Assembly: GCA_947176325.1 (NCBI GenBank)
Contig: CAMWQD010000001.1
Coordinates: forward strand, 1-36,548
DNA from: an uncultured Bacteroidales bacterium
GTDB taxonomy: Bacteria > Bacteroidota > Bacteroidia > Bacteroidales > P3
Direction of reading: 5' to 3'
Length of the DNA: 36,548 nucleotides
The translations under genes were made by a program, and so were the position numbers. Shown here piece after piece: positions 1 through 8,828 of this stretch. The first letter of the stretch is position 1, and each line of letters starts with the position of its first letter. The notes below the pieces were generated by a model, which was given only the letters and a program-made list of their open reading frames with translations, was not told the DNA's origin and did no database searches.

Positions 1-48
1 CTGATCTCGAAAATGGAGGAGTTGCAAGCGCGGTTTCGTTCAATTTGA
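1..48 (+). other. possible 3' end of a gene entering from the left edge
   Basis: Two plus-strand frames run in from the edge. One ends at TGA 46-48 and reads LISKMEELQARFRSI; the other ends at TAG 51-53 and reads DLENGGVASAVSFNLI. Either could be the tail of a gene convergent with rodA, and 16 codons are too few to choose. Between here and the rodA stop (49-154) I see only a weak palindrome (AAGCA/TGCTT near 71-84) and a TACTTTTA promoter-like string at 106-113. Confidence 0.25.
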
Positions 49-154
49 TTTAGGTGATACGGGGTGCTGTAAGCAAGATTGCTTGGCTCTACTCTCAAAT
101 TTTCGTACTTTTAAAACTGTATCGGTATGAACCAACAGGATGTAAACATTCGCA

Positions 155-1405
155 TTACTGGCGGGCGTCCATTTTCAGGAAAACGAAGAGCAGGAGGGTG
201 AAAGACCACAGCGAGGAGCCTCCGTAGCTGAAAAAAGGAAGCGGGATGCCGATAACGGGCAATAGGCCGATAGTCATTCCCACATTCACAAAAAGATGCA
301 GGAAGAAAATGCAGGCCACGCCGTAGCCGTAGACGCGGTAGTAGGGCTGCCGCTGCCGCTCGGCCATCTTAACCAGACGGACGATAAGCCAAAGATAGGC
401 GGCCAAGAAGACCGTGCAGCCCACCCATCCCCATTCTTCGCCTATCGTGCAGAAGATGAAGTCGGTGCTTTGTTCGGGCACAAAATTGAATTTGGTCTGC
501 GTGCCTTGCAGATAGCCTTTCCCTGTAAAACCGCCGCTGCCGATGGCAATCTTGGATTGGTTGACGTTATAGCCCGCCCCCTTTACATCGGGGTCGAGCC
601 CCAGCACCACATTGATACGCTGCTGCTGGTGGGGACTGAGTTTGTGAAAGGCGTAATCCACGCCCACCACATAGCTCGAACAAGCCGCAAAGAACAGAAC
701 ACCGAGAGCGATATTCTTGAATGTCTTTTTGTTGCGGAATATCAAGAAGCCTATCACAAGGGCTATGGCGCCGATAATGACATAGTTGTTGACCAAGAGG
801 GCGGCGATGAAAAGGATAATGGCGATAAGGCCCGCCCAAAGCACTTTCCCGGTCATGCCCTCGCGATAAAGCACCAATACGAAAGAGAGGAACACAAGTG
901 CCGAACCTGCGTCGGGTTGCAGAAGAATCAACATCATGGGCACCAAAAACCAAAGGGCGGCGGTGATTTGGTTCTTCACTTTCTTCATGTTGAGCGCAGG
1001 ATGCGACACGTATTTGGCAAAGGCCAGACAGGTGGCCACCTTGGCGAATTCGGAAGGTTGCAGGGAGATAGGCCCCAGCTTAATCCAAGAACGGGCACCC
1101 GAAATCTTGGTACCCACCACCAAAACGGCCAGCAGCAAGAGAATGGCTATGCCGTAGTAGAGATAGGCAAACTGCGTGAATACCCGCAAGTCCGCCACCA
1201 AGACAAAGAGGGCGAGCAGGAAAGCGAATCCGATGAAAAGAAGCTGTTTGCCATAACGGGCGGCCAACTGGAAGCCTTCGGTGGTTTCGGGGTCGTAGAC
1301 CACCGAATAGATATTGAACCACCCCGCTATCACCAAAAAGAGGTAGATGAGGAGGACGGGCTTATCCAAGTCCTTCCAAATTCGTTGTGTATGATTGTTT
1401 TCCAT
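155..1405 (-). CDS. rodA: RodA, SEDS-family peptidoglycan glycosyltransferase
   Basis: A 416-residue polytopic membrane protein of the SEDS (FtsW/RodA/SpoVE) family, which polymerises lipid II into glycan strands. The family signature is visible as GARSWIKLGP followed by LQPSEFAKVA near residues 104-122, and the C-terminal part has the conserved PLPFFSYGGSS segment. About ten hydrophobic segments are present. It lies 30 nt downstream of the PBP2 gene on the same strand, and this pairing with mrdA identifies it as RodA rather than FtsW; the FtsW copy is in the dcw cluster at 20208-21389. RodA and PBP2 form the core elongation synthase in the inner membrane. The gene is last in its operon, and I see no convincing terminator in the 154 nt beyond it. 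Confidence 0.93.
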   Translation of the reverse strand: MENNHTQRIWKDLDKPVLLIYLFLVIAGWFNIYSVVYDPETTEGFQLAARYGKQLLFIGFAFLLALFVLVADLRVFTQFAYLYYGIAILLLLAVLVVGTKISGARSWIKLGPISLQPSEFAKVATCLAFAKYVSHPALNMKKVKNQITAALWFLVPMMLILLQPDAGSALVFLSFVLVLYREGMTGKVLWAGLIAIILFIAALLVNNYVIIGAIALVIGFLIFRNKKTFKNIALGVLFFAACSSYVVGVDYAFHKLSPHQQQRINVVLGLDPDVKGAGYNVNQSKIAIGSGGFTGKGYLQGTQTKFNFVPEQSTDFIFCTIGEEWGWVGCTVFLAAYLWLIVRLVKMAERQRQPYYRVYGYGVACIFFLHLFVNVGMTIGLLPVIGIPLPFFSYGGSSLWSFTLLLFVFLKMDARQ

Positions 1406-1435
1406 TGTCTTTTCCTTAATGCGCGGGCGGGCCGA

Positions 1436-3289
1436 TTAATGTGCGGGCGGGCCGATGATTCTACCGTTTTCGTCGTAGGTGAAAATGGTGAAGTCGTGCA
1501 CCTGTTCTTCCAACCACTTGCGCTGCACCTTGCCCGTGAGGTATTTTTCTATCAACAGGCTGGCGGTAGGCGCCGCCCATGTGCCGCCGAAACCGCTGTT
1601 TTCCAAAAACACCGATACGGCGATTTGGGGGTTGTCTTTGGGGGCGAAGCCGATAAACACCGCATGATCCTTACCGTGCGGATTCTGCGAGGTGCCGGTT
1701 TTGCCGCACACCACAATGCTGTCGATATGGGCGCGCCGCGCGGTGCCGCCCGGCAGGTGCACCGCTCCATACATACCCTCCACCACCGGTTCGTAGTGTT
1801 TTTTGTCGATAGGCGGCACGCGCGGCGACAAATCCATTTCGGGAGGACGCTGGTCTTCGCCGATAGCCCGCACCAAATGCGGCGTGATATAGTAGCCCCG
1901 ATTGGCCATAATCGCCGCCAAATTCACCATTTGCAAAGGAATCAAACTCACTTCACCCTGCCCTATGCTCAACGAATAGATAGTGCTGAACGCCCATTGG
2001 TTCTTGCCGTAATAGCGGTCGAAATAGGCCGCGTCGGGAATATAGCCCGCCTTGGCATCGCTCAAGTCTATATCCAGACGGGTGCCGAAACCGAAAGTCT
2101 TGATGTATTTGTTCCATTGCTCCATGCCGAGACGGCTGTCTATAAAGCGGTTCGGATCTTTCCCCTGCATGATGACCCTGCGGAATACCTGATAGAAATA
2201 GGGATTGCAGGAATTTCGCACACCCTCCGCCACCGACAGCGCATCGGCATGATTGTGGCAACCCACAAGGCTTTTGTCGCAAGGAAAACCGGTGCCCGCG
2301 CGGATTACTCCCTCCTGCAAACCAATCAAAGCCTGCGGAAGCTTGAAAATGGAGCCCGGCGGATAGTAGGCCATGAGCGCACGGTTGAACAAAGGTTTCT
2401 GCGGGTCGGTCAGCAGCATGTTGTAGTTGCGGCTGCGCACACGCCCCACCATGAGGTTGGGGTCGTAACCGGGCGCGGACACCAACGCAAGCACCTCTCC
2501 CGTAGCGGGTTCCACGGCCACGATACTGCCCCGCTTGCCCTGCATCAGCCACTCGGCATATTCCTGCAGACCCGCGTCGAGCGTGGTGTAGAGTTTCTCT
2601 CCCGGAATGGGAAGCGAATCCAACGCCCCCTCCTTATAGCTGCCCTTTTCCCGATTCCGCACATCCACCATCACCACCTTCACCCCTTTCTTGCCCCGCA
2701 ATTCCTCTTCGTAGAACTTTTCCAAACCGCTCTTGCCGATGTAATCTCCCGGCTGATAGTGCGGATTGCGTTTGATTTCCTCTTCGCTCACCTCCCCCAC
2801 ATCGCCCAACACATGCGCCGCAATAGGCTTGGGATAGCGACGGAGCGTGCGGCTCTGCACGTCGAATCCGGGAAAGAGATAGAGATATTCCTGCAAACGT
2901 CCGTAAACCTCTTTCGAAATCTGCCGCTCGAACACCGACTGCGCATAGCGCGAGTAGGCGCGGGCCTTGGCATAGCGTTCCCGCACCCCCGCCGAATCGA
3001 GCTCCAGCAAATCGGCCAGCAGATTCCAGTCTGTTTCGTCCACCGACACCTGCCCGGGAATCACCATAAGGTCGTAGACAGGCTCGTTATAGACAATGAT
3101 TTCGCCGTTGCGGTCTAAGATGAGACCCCGTCCGGGATATTGCACTTTGTTGCGGATGGTGTTGTTCTGCGCTTCGCTGGCGTAGTCGTCTATAATCTGC
3201 AATTGAAACAGGCGAATCCAATATATCACCCCCACCGCCAGGAAAATAGCGATTAAGACTGCACTTTTATTCAGGGTATAGCGTTTCAT
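1436..3289 (-). CDS. mrdA: Penicillin-binding protein 2 (elongation transpeptidase)
   Basis: A 617-residue class B penicillin-binding protein that cross-links peptidoglycan during lateral growth. It has one N-terminal membrane anchor (about residues 8-28), a dimerisation/pedestal region including the GRGLILDRNG segment near 53-62, and a C-terminal transpeptidase domain. The catalytic motifs are SIFK (313-316, acyl-acceptor Ser313), SCN (360-362) and KTGT (530-533). There is no PASTA domain, unlike the division enzyme at 24751-26853. It is followed by rodA after 30 nt and preceded after one base by a lipoprotein gene. In many bacteria mreC and mreD sit just upstream of mrdA; they are absent here. 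Confidence 0.94.
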   Translation of the reverse strand: MKRYTLNKSAVLIAIFLAVGVIYWIRLFQLQIIDDYASEAQNNTIRNKVQYPGRGLILDRNGEIIVYNEPVYDLMVIPGQVSVDETDWNLLADLLELDSAGVRERYAKARAYSRYAQSVFERQISKEVYGRLQEYLYLFPGFDVQSRTLRRYPKPIAAHVLGDVGEVSEEEIKRNPHYQPGDYIGKSGLEKFYEEELRGKKGVKVVMVDVRNREKGSYKEGALDSLPIPGEKLYTTLDAGLQEYAEWLMQGKRGSIVAVEPATGEVLALVSAPGYDPNLMVGRVRSRNYNMLLTDPQKPLFNRALMAYYPPGSIFKLPQALIGLQEGVIRAGTGFPCDKSLVGCHNHADALSVAEGVRNSCNPYFYQVFRRVIMQGKDPNRFIDSRLGMEQWNKYIKTFGFGTRLDIDLSDAKAGYIPDAAYFDRYYGKNQWAFSTIYSLSIGQGEVSLIPLQMVNLAAIMANRGYYITPHLVRAIGEDQRPPEMDLSPRVPPIDKKHYEPVVEGMYGAVHLPGGTARRAHIDSIVVCGKTGTSQNPHGKDHAVFIGFAPKDNPQIAVSVFLENSGFGGTWAAPTASLLIEKYLTGKVQRKWLEEQVHDFTIFTYDENGRIIGPPAH

Positions 3290-3290
3290 C

Positions 3291-3818
3291 TCAAAGTCGG
3301 ATTGGGTCTGTATAAATCACATTGCTTCTGTGCAACGCACGGTCGTAGAGGTAGATGCCGTAACAAATCGTATTGTTTTCCAACATACTCGCCGTGATGG
3401 CGAAATCGTCCACTTTCCAGCGGATGAGGCCGCTGAGCGAATGGTTGGCGTTGACAGGTTCCATATAATGCAAGTGATAGTGGTAGGCTATGGGATGCCA
3501 TTCGCCCGTTGTGTCGGGCAGGTAGACGCTTTCGAGAAGGCTATCGGAAAGCACTTTGTATAATTGAAAATGAAGATTGTAGAGAGAGTCGCCGCCCCCT
3601 ATATCGCCGTCTCCGTCTTGAAAATAAAACTCCACTTCGAGGGAGGGTATGCTGTCTCCCGCCGCGGTGGGCGTGTAGGTGAGGATATTTTGACGAAATT
3701 CCAGATAGGGTTCTATGGGAAAGGTCTTCGGCTTGACGCAGGAAACCACGAGCGGGGCAAGCACGCAGAATGCCGCCAGCAAAGGCAATCTCAGAAAAAT
3801 GCGTACTTTTGGCGGCAT
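3291..3818 (-). CDS. small lipoprotein with a DGDGDIG acidic motif, unknown function
   Basis: I do not recognise a named family. With the ATG at 3818 the product is 175 residues, starting with a lysine/arginine-containing lipoprotein signal peptide and a lipobox LVVSC with acylated Cys27. The longer reading to 3866 would put 16 extra polar residues before the signal, so 3818 is preferred. The mature part contains FQDGDGDIGGGDS, an Asp/Gly-rich loop of the kind that often binds calcium and that recurs in Bacteroidota surface or periplasmic lipoproteins. It ends one base before mrdA and is almost certainly cotranscribed with mrdA-rodA, occupying the place where mreD is often found. A role in cell-envelope elongation is suggested by position only. 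Confidence 0.7.
   Translation of the reverse strand: MPPKVRIFLRLPLLAAFCVLAPLVVSCVKPKTFPIEPYLEFRQNILTYTPTAAGDSIPSLEVEFYFQDGDGDIGGGDSLYNLHFQLYKVLSDSLLESVYLPDTTGEWHPIAYHYHLHYMEPVNANHSLSGLIRWKVDDFAITASMLENNTICYGIYLYDRALHRSNVIYTDPIRL
3804..3811 (+). promoter_or_regulatory. candidate -7 element (TACTTTTG) for the LuxE-like gene
   Basis: TACTTTTG matches the Bacteroidota -7 consensus TAnnTTTG and lies 73 nt before the ATG at 3885. It falls inside the 5' end of the divergent lipoprotein gene. No clear TTTG -33 box is seen, so the call is tentative. Confidence 0.35.
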
Positions 3819-3870
3819 AGTGTTCGGGGTTTGGGTTATGCGCCGCAGGGTATCCTGAGGCCGCAACCGA

Positions 3871-3878
3871 CAAATTTA
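3871..3878 (-). promoter_or_regulatory. candidate -7 element (TAAATTTG) for the lipoprotein-mrdA-rodA operon
   Basis: Read on the minus strand, 3878-3871 is TAAATTTG, a full match to TAnnTTTG, about 52 nt upstream of the lipoprotein start at 3818. It lies a few bases before the ATG of the divergent LuxE-like gene, so the two transcripts would overlap at their 5' ends. The -33 box is weak. Confidence 0.45.
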
Positions 3879-3884
3879 CAAAAA

Positions 3885-4916
3885 ATGCACACACAAGAGC
3901 AGTTAATTGCCCTTTCTTCAAAGATTTTCGAGATTCGGAACGAAGACGATTTCCGCAACCTTGCCTTGGCGTTGTTTCATCTTCATTACGAACAGAATTC
4001 TGTTTACCGTGAGTATGTGCAAGCGCTTGATTCTTCGTTTGATGCACATGAGGTGAAAACGCTCCGACAGATTCCCTTTCTGCCTATCGAGGTTTTTAAG
4101 ACGCGCAAGGTGTTTTTGGAGGGTATCGAAAGCGAACACTATTTTCTGAGTTCGGGAACCGGCTCGCAGGGAGCGGTGCGGAGTACGCATCAGATGGGCA
4201 GTCTGGCGCATTACCGCCGATGCTTTACGCGCGGATTTGAGCATTTTTTCGGCGATGTGCGCCGCTATGCGTTTTTCGCGCTCACGCCCGAACCCGCTTC
4301 ACAACCGCATTCCTCGCTGATTTATATGCTGCAAGGACTTATGGAGGAAAGCGGCCATCCCGAGAACGGTTTTTATCTGAACAAGGAAGATGAATTGGCC
4401 GAAAAGTTGCGCGCCTATATGCAGAACGGGGCTTCGCAAGCCGTGAAGCCTGTGCTTTTCGGGCTCAGTTATGCACTTTGGGACTTGGCCGAAAAATATC
4501 CCTTGGATTTGTCGCAGGCCTTGATTTTCGAGACGGGCGGCATGAAAGGCAAACGGCAGGAACTGCCCAAGGAGGAGTTTCACGCCATCTTGAAAAAAGC
4601 CTTCCGGGTGCCTGCCGTGCTTTCGGAATACGGTATGTGCGAACTCACCTCGCAAGCCTATATCACCGATACGGAATATCGTTTTTCCTGCCCTCCGTGG
4701 ATGCGCGTGATGATTCGCAAAACCCTCGACCCGCTGCAATACGAGAACTTCAACCGCATGGGCGGCATCAACATCATAGACCTCGGCAATCTCTATTCCT
4801 GCCCCTTCATCGCCACACAAGACTTAGGCATCCAATATCCCGACCTCTCTTTCGAAGTCAAGGGACGCTTCGCCCACAGCGATATACGGGGTTGTAACCT
4901 GATGATAGGAGAATAA
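3885..4916 (+). CDS. LuxE/PaaK-like acyl-protein synthetase (adenylate-forming enzyme)
   Basis: With the ATG at 3885 the product is 343 residues, close to the usual length of LuxE acyl-protein synthetases; an upstream extension of the open frame runs antisense through the lipoprotein gene and is not believed. LuxE-type enzymes activate a fatty acid with ATP and pass it to a cysteine. Visible motifs are LSSGTGSQG (88-96), the phosphate-binding loop of adenylate-forming enzymes; FETGGMKGKR (215-224); and SEYGMCELTSQ (247-257), equivalent to the YGxTE motif. Cys252 is a possible acyl-carrying residue, but this is inferred. No luciferase, reductase or thioesterase genes are nearby, so the natural acyl substrate and acceptor cannot be named. 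It is a single plus-strand gene converging with the lipoprotein gene at 4926-6869, with only 9 nt between and no hairpin. Confidence 0.75.
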   Translation: MHTQEQLIALSSKIFEIRNEDDFRNLALALFHLHYEQNSVYREYVQALDSSFDAHEVKTLRQIPFLPIEVFKTRKVFLEGIESEHYFLSSGTGSQGAVRSTHQMGSLAHYRRCFTRGFEHFFGDVRRYAFFALTPEPASQPHSSLIYMLQGLMEESGHPENGFYLNKEDELAEKLRAYMQNGASQAVKPVLFGLSYALWDLAEKYPLDLSQALIFETGGMKGKRQELPKEEFHAILKKAFRVPAVLSEYGMCELTSQAYITDTEYRFSCPPWMRVMIRKTLDPLQYENFNRMGGINIIDLGNLYSCPFIATQDLGIQYPDLSFEVKGRFAHSDIRGCNLMIGE

Positions 4917-4925
4917 TCGGAAACG

Positions 4926-6869
4926 CTATTCGATGTCCCAAGTTTCCTCTATGCGCCAATCGGCTTCCACTTGGAGCGTCTTGGGAAAATAGTAGCGTTT
5001 TTCGGGCTGGAGGCGGGCGGGATAGTGACCCACATCCCAGCGGGCATCGTTATTGGGATCTTCAAAAAGCACAAAAGTTACGCTACCGGGTTTTACATAG
5101 GGAAATTCCACAGTCTGCGCGCGTTTTCCGTCTATCTCGGCATCGCCGGCGCCACCTTGCAGACTTCTTTGAAACAAAACGGTTTTATAGTTGCTCGTGG
5201 CATTCACCATCTGCAACACATAATTCTTTCCCTCTTCCAAACCTAAAAGGCTCACCGCCACCTGTCCGAAATTGAGCGGATCGGACACCGAAAAACGCAA
5301 AAACGTAGTGTCTATGGGGCGGCCGAAGGGGTCGGAGAAGCAGGTGGGAGGCAGAAAAAGTTGATAGGCCGCGCCCTGTTTCCACGCATAGGAGAGAGAA
5401 ATCCGTTGCGGATGAATACGCTCGACACGCACGTTCCGCATATCGATTTCGGTGGTGTCCTTGCGGTTTTCCTCGTCCGTAAAATATTGGTATAAGCGTG
5501 CTTGCTCCAAGTCTATTTCTTCCAAGGGAAGCGTGAAACCCAGCACCAGGCTATCGGTGTGCAGGAAAGTGGAGGCTTGCGCCGAAACGCGAAAAGCCGT
5601 GGTGTCTTTGGAACGCGCCGCCGACATGGGAAGCGTAAGCTCCACCGTATCGGCATACTCCCCGTTGTGAATCACCAAACGCAAATCGTCAACGGCATAG
5701 TTGTTGAACCACAGTTTGGTCTGCAAAGGGTCGTCCTGCGCAATTTCAAGCATCCGCAAACGCAGAGGCCAGGTGAGGTCGGGCAACTCGGCCGTGTCGG
5801 CGGGGCGTGTACCCGCCCGACGGGAACGACGGTCGCGCTTGCCCTCCACAGACAGCGTATCGGCGGCTTTCTGTGCCTGCGCCACAATCTCTTCATCGGC
5901 GTAGGAGGGCAAAAACTCATAACGGAGCGTGGAAGAATCTGGTTTATAATACCATGTCAGGAGAATTTCGCCCCGCGCATTCCATTTAGACTCTTTCAAG
6001 AAAACATCCTCCTGCCAATCCTGATAGAGAAACAAACGGTGATTGTGTTCTTCCGCCGCACCGAAAGCCGTTCTTTTGGCTCGCTGCAAAGCCGTATCGT
6101 AGGCGGCACGAATCGCGGTGTCGCTCTCTTTCTGACGGGCGGATTTCGAAAAGAGCACCGGCGCTTGAAAAGCCTGCGTCTGCCAGCAATCTTCCGAAAA
6201 AGCCATTTTCTCCTCAACAGGATTAAGTTGATAATCATGGCTTTCTTCGGCTATCGCCAACACGTGGTAACAGCCCTCCTTGATGTGCGAAAACGTAAAG
6301 AAACCTTCTGCATCGGTAACGGAGACATAGGCGGGCGGCGTTGCGGGCGGGTATTCGGAGGGAATTTGCGCATAGAGCAGAACCGAAGCCTCCTTGACAG
6401 GTTTGTTGTCGAAGGCATCGAGCAAAATTCCCGAAAGGAAACCGCTGTCTATGGTCTTTCCCGTAGAAAACACATAGGTGAAATCGCGCAGGGGCGTAGA
6501 CTCGTGCAAATCGCCCACAGCATCCTTGAAATTAATGGAATAGGTTACCCCTTCGGCCAAAGAATCTTCGATAAGCACCGTCACCGTCTTGAGGTTGGAG
6601 CTGTAGGAAATCCTTTCCAAAGGCGGGGAAACGATGATTTTATCGGTTTTCTGCAACACCACGAATTCATCGAAAGTTAGATTGATTTTATCGTGGGTGA
6701 AACCGACGGTGCCTTGCGGGGGCTCGGCCTTCAGAAGCACGGGGGGAGCCAGATCCTTGGGGCCTCCCGTGGGCGCGGAGCTGTAGTTGGCGCACGAAAC
6801 GGCCAGGCCTGCCATCACCACAAGCAACATCGCCCTGCATCCGAAAAACGTCCAAGTCTGTCTTTTCAT
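4926..6869 (-). CDS. Ig-like (Big_5) domain lipoprotein
   Basis: A 647-residue envelope lipoprotein with a signal peptide ending in the lipobox LAVSC (acylated Cys26). The N-terminal mature region (about 35-135: GGPKD followed by PP, then NLTFDEFV and later FKDAVGDL) resembles the bacterial Ig-like Big_5 domain common in Bacteroidota. Residues about 140-215 (GFLSGILLDAFDNKPV, then VTDAEGFFTFSHI) resemble a carboxypeptidase-regulatory-like beta-sandwich. The rest is beta-rich, with an Arg-rich linker near 340-355, and has no catalytic motif I recognise. It lies 28 nt downstream of the rlhA-like gene on the same strand and may be cotranscribed with it. Its function is unknown; a structural or surface-binding role is the most that can be inferred. 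Confidence 0.78.
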   Translation of the reverse strand: MKRQTWTFFGCRAMLLVVMAGLAVSCANYSSAPTGGPKDLAPPVLLKAEPPQGTVGFTHDKINLTFDEFVVLQKTDKIIVSPPLERISYSSNLKTVTVLIEDSLAEGVTYSINFKDAVGDLHESTPLRDFTYVFSTGKTIDSGFLSGILLDAFDNKPVKEASVLLYAQIPSEYPPATPPAYVSVTDAEGFFTFSHIKEGCYHVLAIAEESHDYQLNPVEEKMAFSEDCWQTQAFQAPVLFSKSARQKESDTAIRAAYDTALQRAKRTAFGAAEEHNHRLFLYQDWQEDVFLKESKWNARGEILLTWYYKPDSSTLRYEFLPSYADEEIVAQAQKAADTLSVEGKRDRRSRRAGTRPADTAELPDLTWPLRLRMLEIAQDDPLQTKLWFNNYAVDDLRLVIHNGEYADTVELTLPMSAARSKDTTAFRVSAQASTFLHTDSLVLGFTLPLEEIDLEQARLYQYFTDEENRKDTTEIDMRNVRVERIHPQRISLSYAWKQGAAYQLFLPPTCFSDPFGRPIDTTFLRFSVSDPLNFGQVAVSLLGLEEGKNYVLQMVNATSNYKTVLFQRSLQGGAGDAEIDGKRAQTVEFPYVKPGSVTFVLFEDPNNDARWDVGHYPARLQPEKRYYFPKTLQVEADWRIEETWDIE

Positions 6870-6897
6870 TTTTTTAATGTGAAAACACGCCCCGCGT

Positions 6898-8814
6898 TCA
6901 GCACGAGCGGACTTCCATTCGGCAAGCCTCGCAATCGAAACGCAATGCGAATTTATGGTTTGCCGAACGCAAAAACAAATCGCCCTTGAACTTGTCCGAC
7001 ACCTTGTCGCGCTTGAGGCATTGTCCCGTTTGGGCGCGGATGCAGTGTTTGCAGAGCATCAACGGCTCGTTGGGTTGCCGGCGGTGCTTCTCCATCTCCA
7101 GCTCGTAGGCAGGTTCCACCGACACTGCATCCGCGCCCGAATAAAGCCGCCGGGCGTAGCTGTTGGCACAGTTGGCGCGGTAGTCCAAAGACGGGGCGGG
7201 AACGGCAAGGTCTTTAACCACAGCCGAAACGGGCGTGGCCGCAACAACCGAGGCGGAGGGTCTATATCTTTCCTCCCGCAAAACATTCATCTTCTCCACC
7301 AAGTCGCGACGGACGCGGTTGAGCGTGGAAGCGGGCACAAAGAAAAATTCATCACCCTTGTATTCAAAACTTTCCAAGCGATAGGCCGTGCCTCCCAACT
7401 TGCCCGTCTGCGCGGCAAAATTGGCGGGCACCGCTTCGGGATTGCGGGCGGGCTGCACCTCGTCTTCGTTCAAAAACGCCTTCACCTCGTTGCCGTCTTC
7501 ATCCCTCCAATAAAAACATCTTTCCTTGGCATCGAACACGCCGTGCACGGCCAAAGTCCGCGAAAATGCAGCCGTCTGTAGGGTTTTGTCGAAAATCTTG
7601 TCGCGGTTGCGATAGAGAATCGCCCCCTCCGCAGGAAGCGATGCAGGATTTTGCGAAGGCGCCGCCATTTCCAAGCAAGAAAGATTCTTCTTTTTCTCCA
7701 CCCTTTCCACATGGCCGCCCTGCAAATCGCCACGCGCATCCACATAGCAGATTCCGTCGCCCGCCGAAAACTCGGCGTTTCCCTCCACCTGCAAATCCAA
7801 CCGCCAAAATCCCTCCCTGTTGCGTCGGAGTTCGGCCCTGCGCACCTTCCCCACCCTGCATCCCACGGCCTTAGGCGTTTCAAAAACCGCCCAATCCTCA
7901 CGCTTTCCCGACAAATTGAAAGAAGTGTATTCCCTATGAAAAGTTTTCTGCAAATCGGGCTGAAAATCGGTCTGCACCTCTCCCTGCGAGGCCTTGGCAT
8001 ATTGGGGAAAATTGCGCAAAACAGCATCCAAACGCTTGCGATACCAATATGTTACATTCTTCACATAATCCACCTCCTTCAAACGCCCTTCTATCTTGAG
8101 ACACGACACACCCGCACGCACCAAATCTTCCATATACGCATCGGCATTGAGGTCTTTCATGGAAAGCAGATAGCGGTTCCGCAGCAACACCTCCCCGCGC
8201 CCGTTAACCAAATCGTAGGGCAAGCGGCACGCCTGGCTGCACTCGCCCCGATTGCCGCTCCGCCCCGTGGTATAGCAACTCATATAGCACTGCCCGCTAT
8301 AACTTACGCACAACGCCCCATGCACAAAAGCCTCGGTTTCTATCTTCACCGCCTGCGAAATGGCCTCAATCTCGCGCAACGAAAGTTCGCGCGCCAAAAC
8401 CAAACGCTTAAAACCCAACGATTGCAGAAAAAGCGCTTTCTCCACACTGTCTATATGGCATTGGGTGCTGGCGTGAAGCTCGATAGGAGGCAAGCCCGCC
8501 TCCAACAATCCCAAATCCTGAATCAGCAGCGCATCCACGCCCATATTATAGGCCTGCCGCGCCAATTCCAAGGCCGCGGGCATTTCGTCTTCGTAAATTA
8601 AGGTGTTGAGCGTAAGAAACACACGGGCGGCGTAGCGGTGGGCATAACGCACCGTCTTTTCGATGTCCTGCAAGGAATTGGAAGCCCGCACCCGCGCACC
8701 GAAGGCCGGCCCGCCCATATACACGGCATCCGCACCGGCATCTATGGCCGCTTTCGCCACCTCAAAACCGGCGGCGGGAGCAAGAAGTTCCACTTTCTTC
8801 AACGTCTGCACCAT
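6898..8814 (-). CDS. rlhA: U32-family protein, probable RlhA-type 23S rRNA hydroxylation factor
   Basis: A 638-residue member of the U32 'peptidase' family. The ATG at 8814 (MVQTLKKVELLAPAAG) is preferred over an upstream TTG at 8823. The N-terminal half is the U32 TIM-barrel domain, with ELHASTQCHIDS and the cysteine-rich signature running from FVHGALCVSYSGQCYMSC to RGECSQACRLPYDL. The C-terminal region carries a second cysteine group (LCKHCIRAQTGQCLKRD, then FDCEACRM). This layout and length match E. coli RlhA (YdcP, about 650 residues), needed for hydroxylation of C2501 in 23S rRNA, better than the short collagenase-like members. The cysteines may hold an iron-sulfur cluster. True protease activity is doubtful for this subgroup. 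It follows the gldJ terminator and has its own promoter-like element at 8821-8828. Confidence 0.8.
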   Translation of the reverse strand: MVQTLKKVELLAPAAGFEVAKAAIDAGADAVYMGGPAFGARVRASNSLQDIEKTVRYAHRYAARVFLTLNTLIYEDEMPAALELARQAYNMGVDALLIQDLGLLEAGLPPIELHASTQCHIDSVEKALFLQSLGFKRLVLARELSLREIEAISQAVKIETEAFVHGALCVSYSGQCYMSCYTTGRSGNRGECSQACRLPYDLVNGRGEVLLRNRYLLSMKDLNADAYMEDLVRAGVSCLKIEGRLKEVDYVKNVTYWYRKRLDAVLRNFPQYAKASQGEVQTDFQPDLQKTFHREYTSFNLSGKREDWAVFETPKAVGCRVGKVRRAELRRNREGFWRLDLQVEGNAEFSAGDGICYVDARGDLQGGHVERVEKKKNLSCLEMAAPSQNPASLPAEGAILYRNRDKIFDKTLQTAAFSRTLAVHGVFDAKERCFYWRDEDGNEVKAFLNEDEVQPARNPEAVPANFAAQTGKLGGTAYRLESFEYKGDEFFFVPASTLNRVRRDLVEKMNVLREERYRPSASVVAATPVSAVVKDLAVPAPSLDYRANCANSYARRLYSGADAVSVEPAYELEMEKHRRQPNEPLMLCKHCIRAQTGQCLKRDKVSDKFKGDLFLRSANHKFALRFDCEACRMEVRSC

Positions 8815-8820
8815 ATTCCG

Positions 8821-8828
8821 CAAATATA
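8821..8828 (-). promoter_or_regulatory. candidate -7 element (TATATTTG) for rlhA
   Basis: Minus-strand 8828-8821 is TATATTTG, a full TAnnTTTG match immediately after the T-tract of the gldJ terminator. The predicted transcription start would fall almost on the ATG at 8814, so the message would be leaderless or nearly so. The -33 region would overlap the terminator stem and has no TTTG. Confidence 0.35.

Noticed and set aside
127..201. 24-codon plus-strand frame with a TACTTTTA promoter-like string 14 nt upstream
   Set aside because: It overlaps the end of rodA antisense, the product has no recognisable feature, and the promoter match is imperfect.
296..3118. 940-codon open frame on the plus strand across rodA and mrdA
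   Set aside because: It is antisense to two clear genes; its translation is rich in His, Arg and Gln with no domain pattern, and the frame is open because of the codon bias of the real genes.
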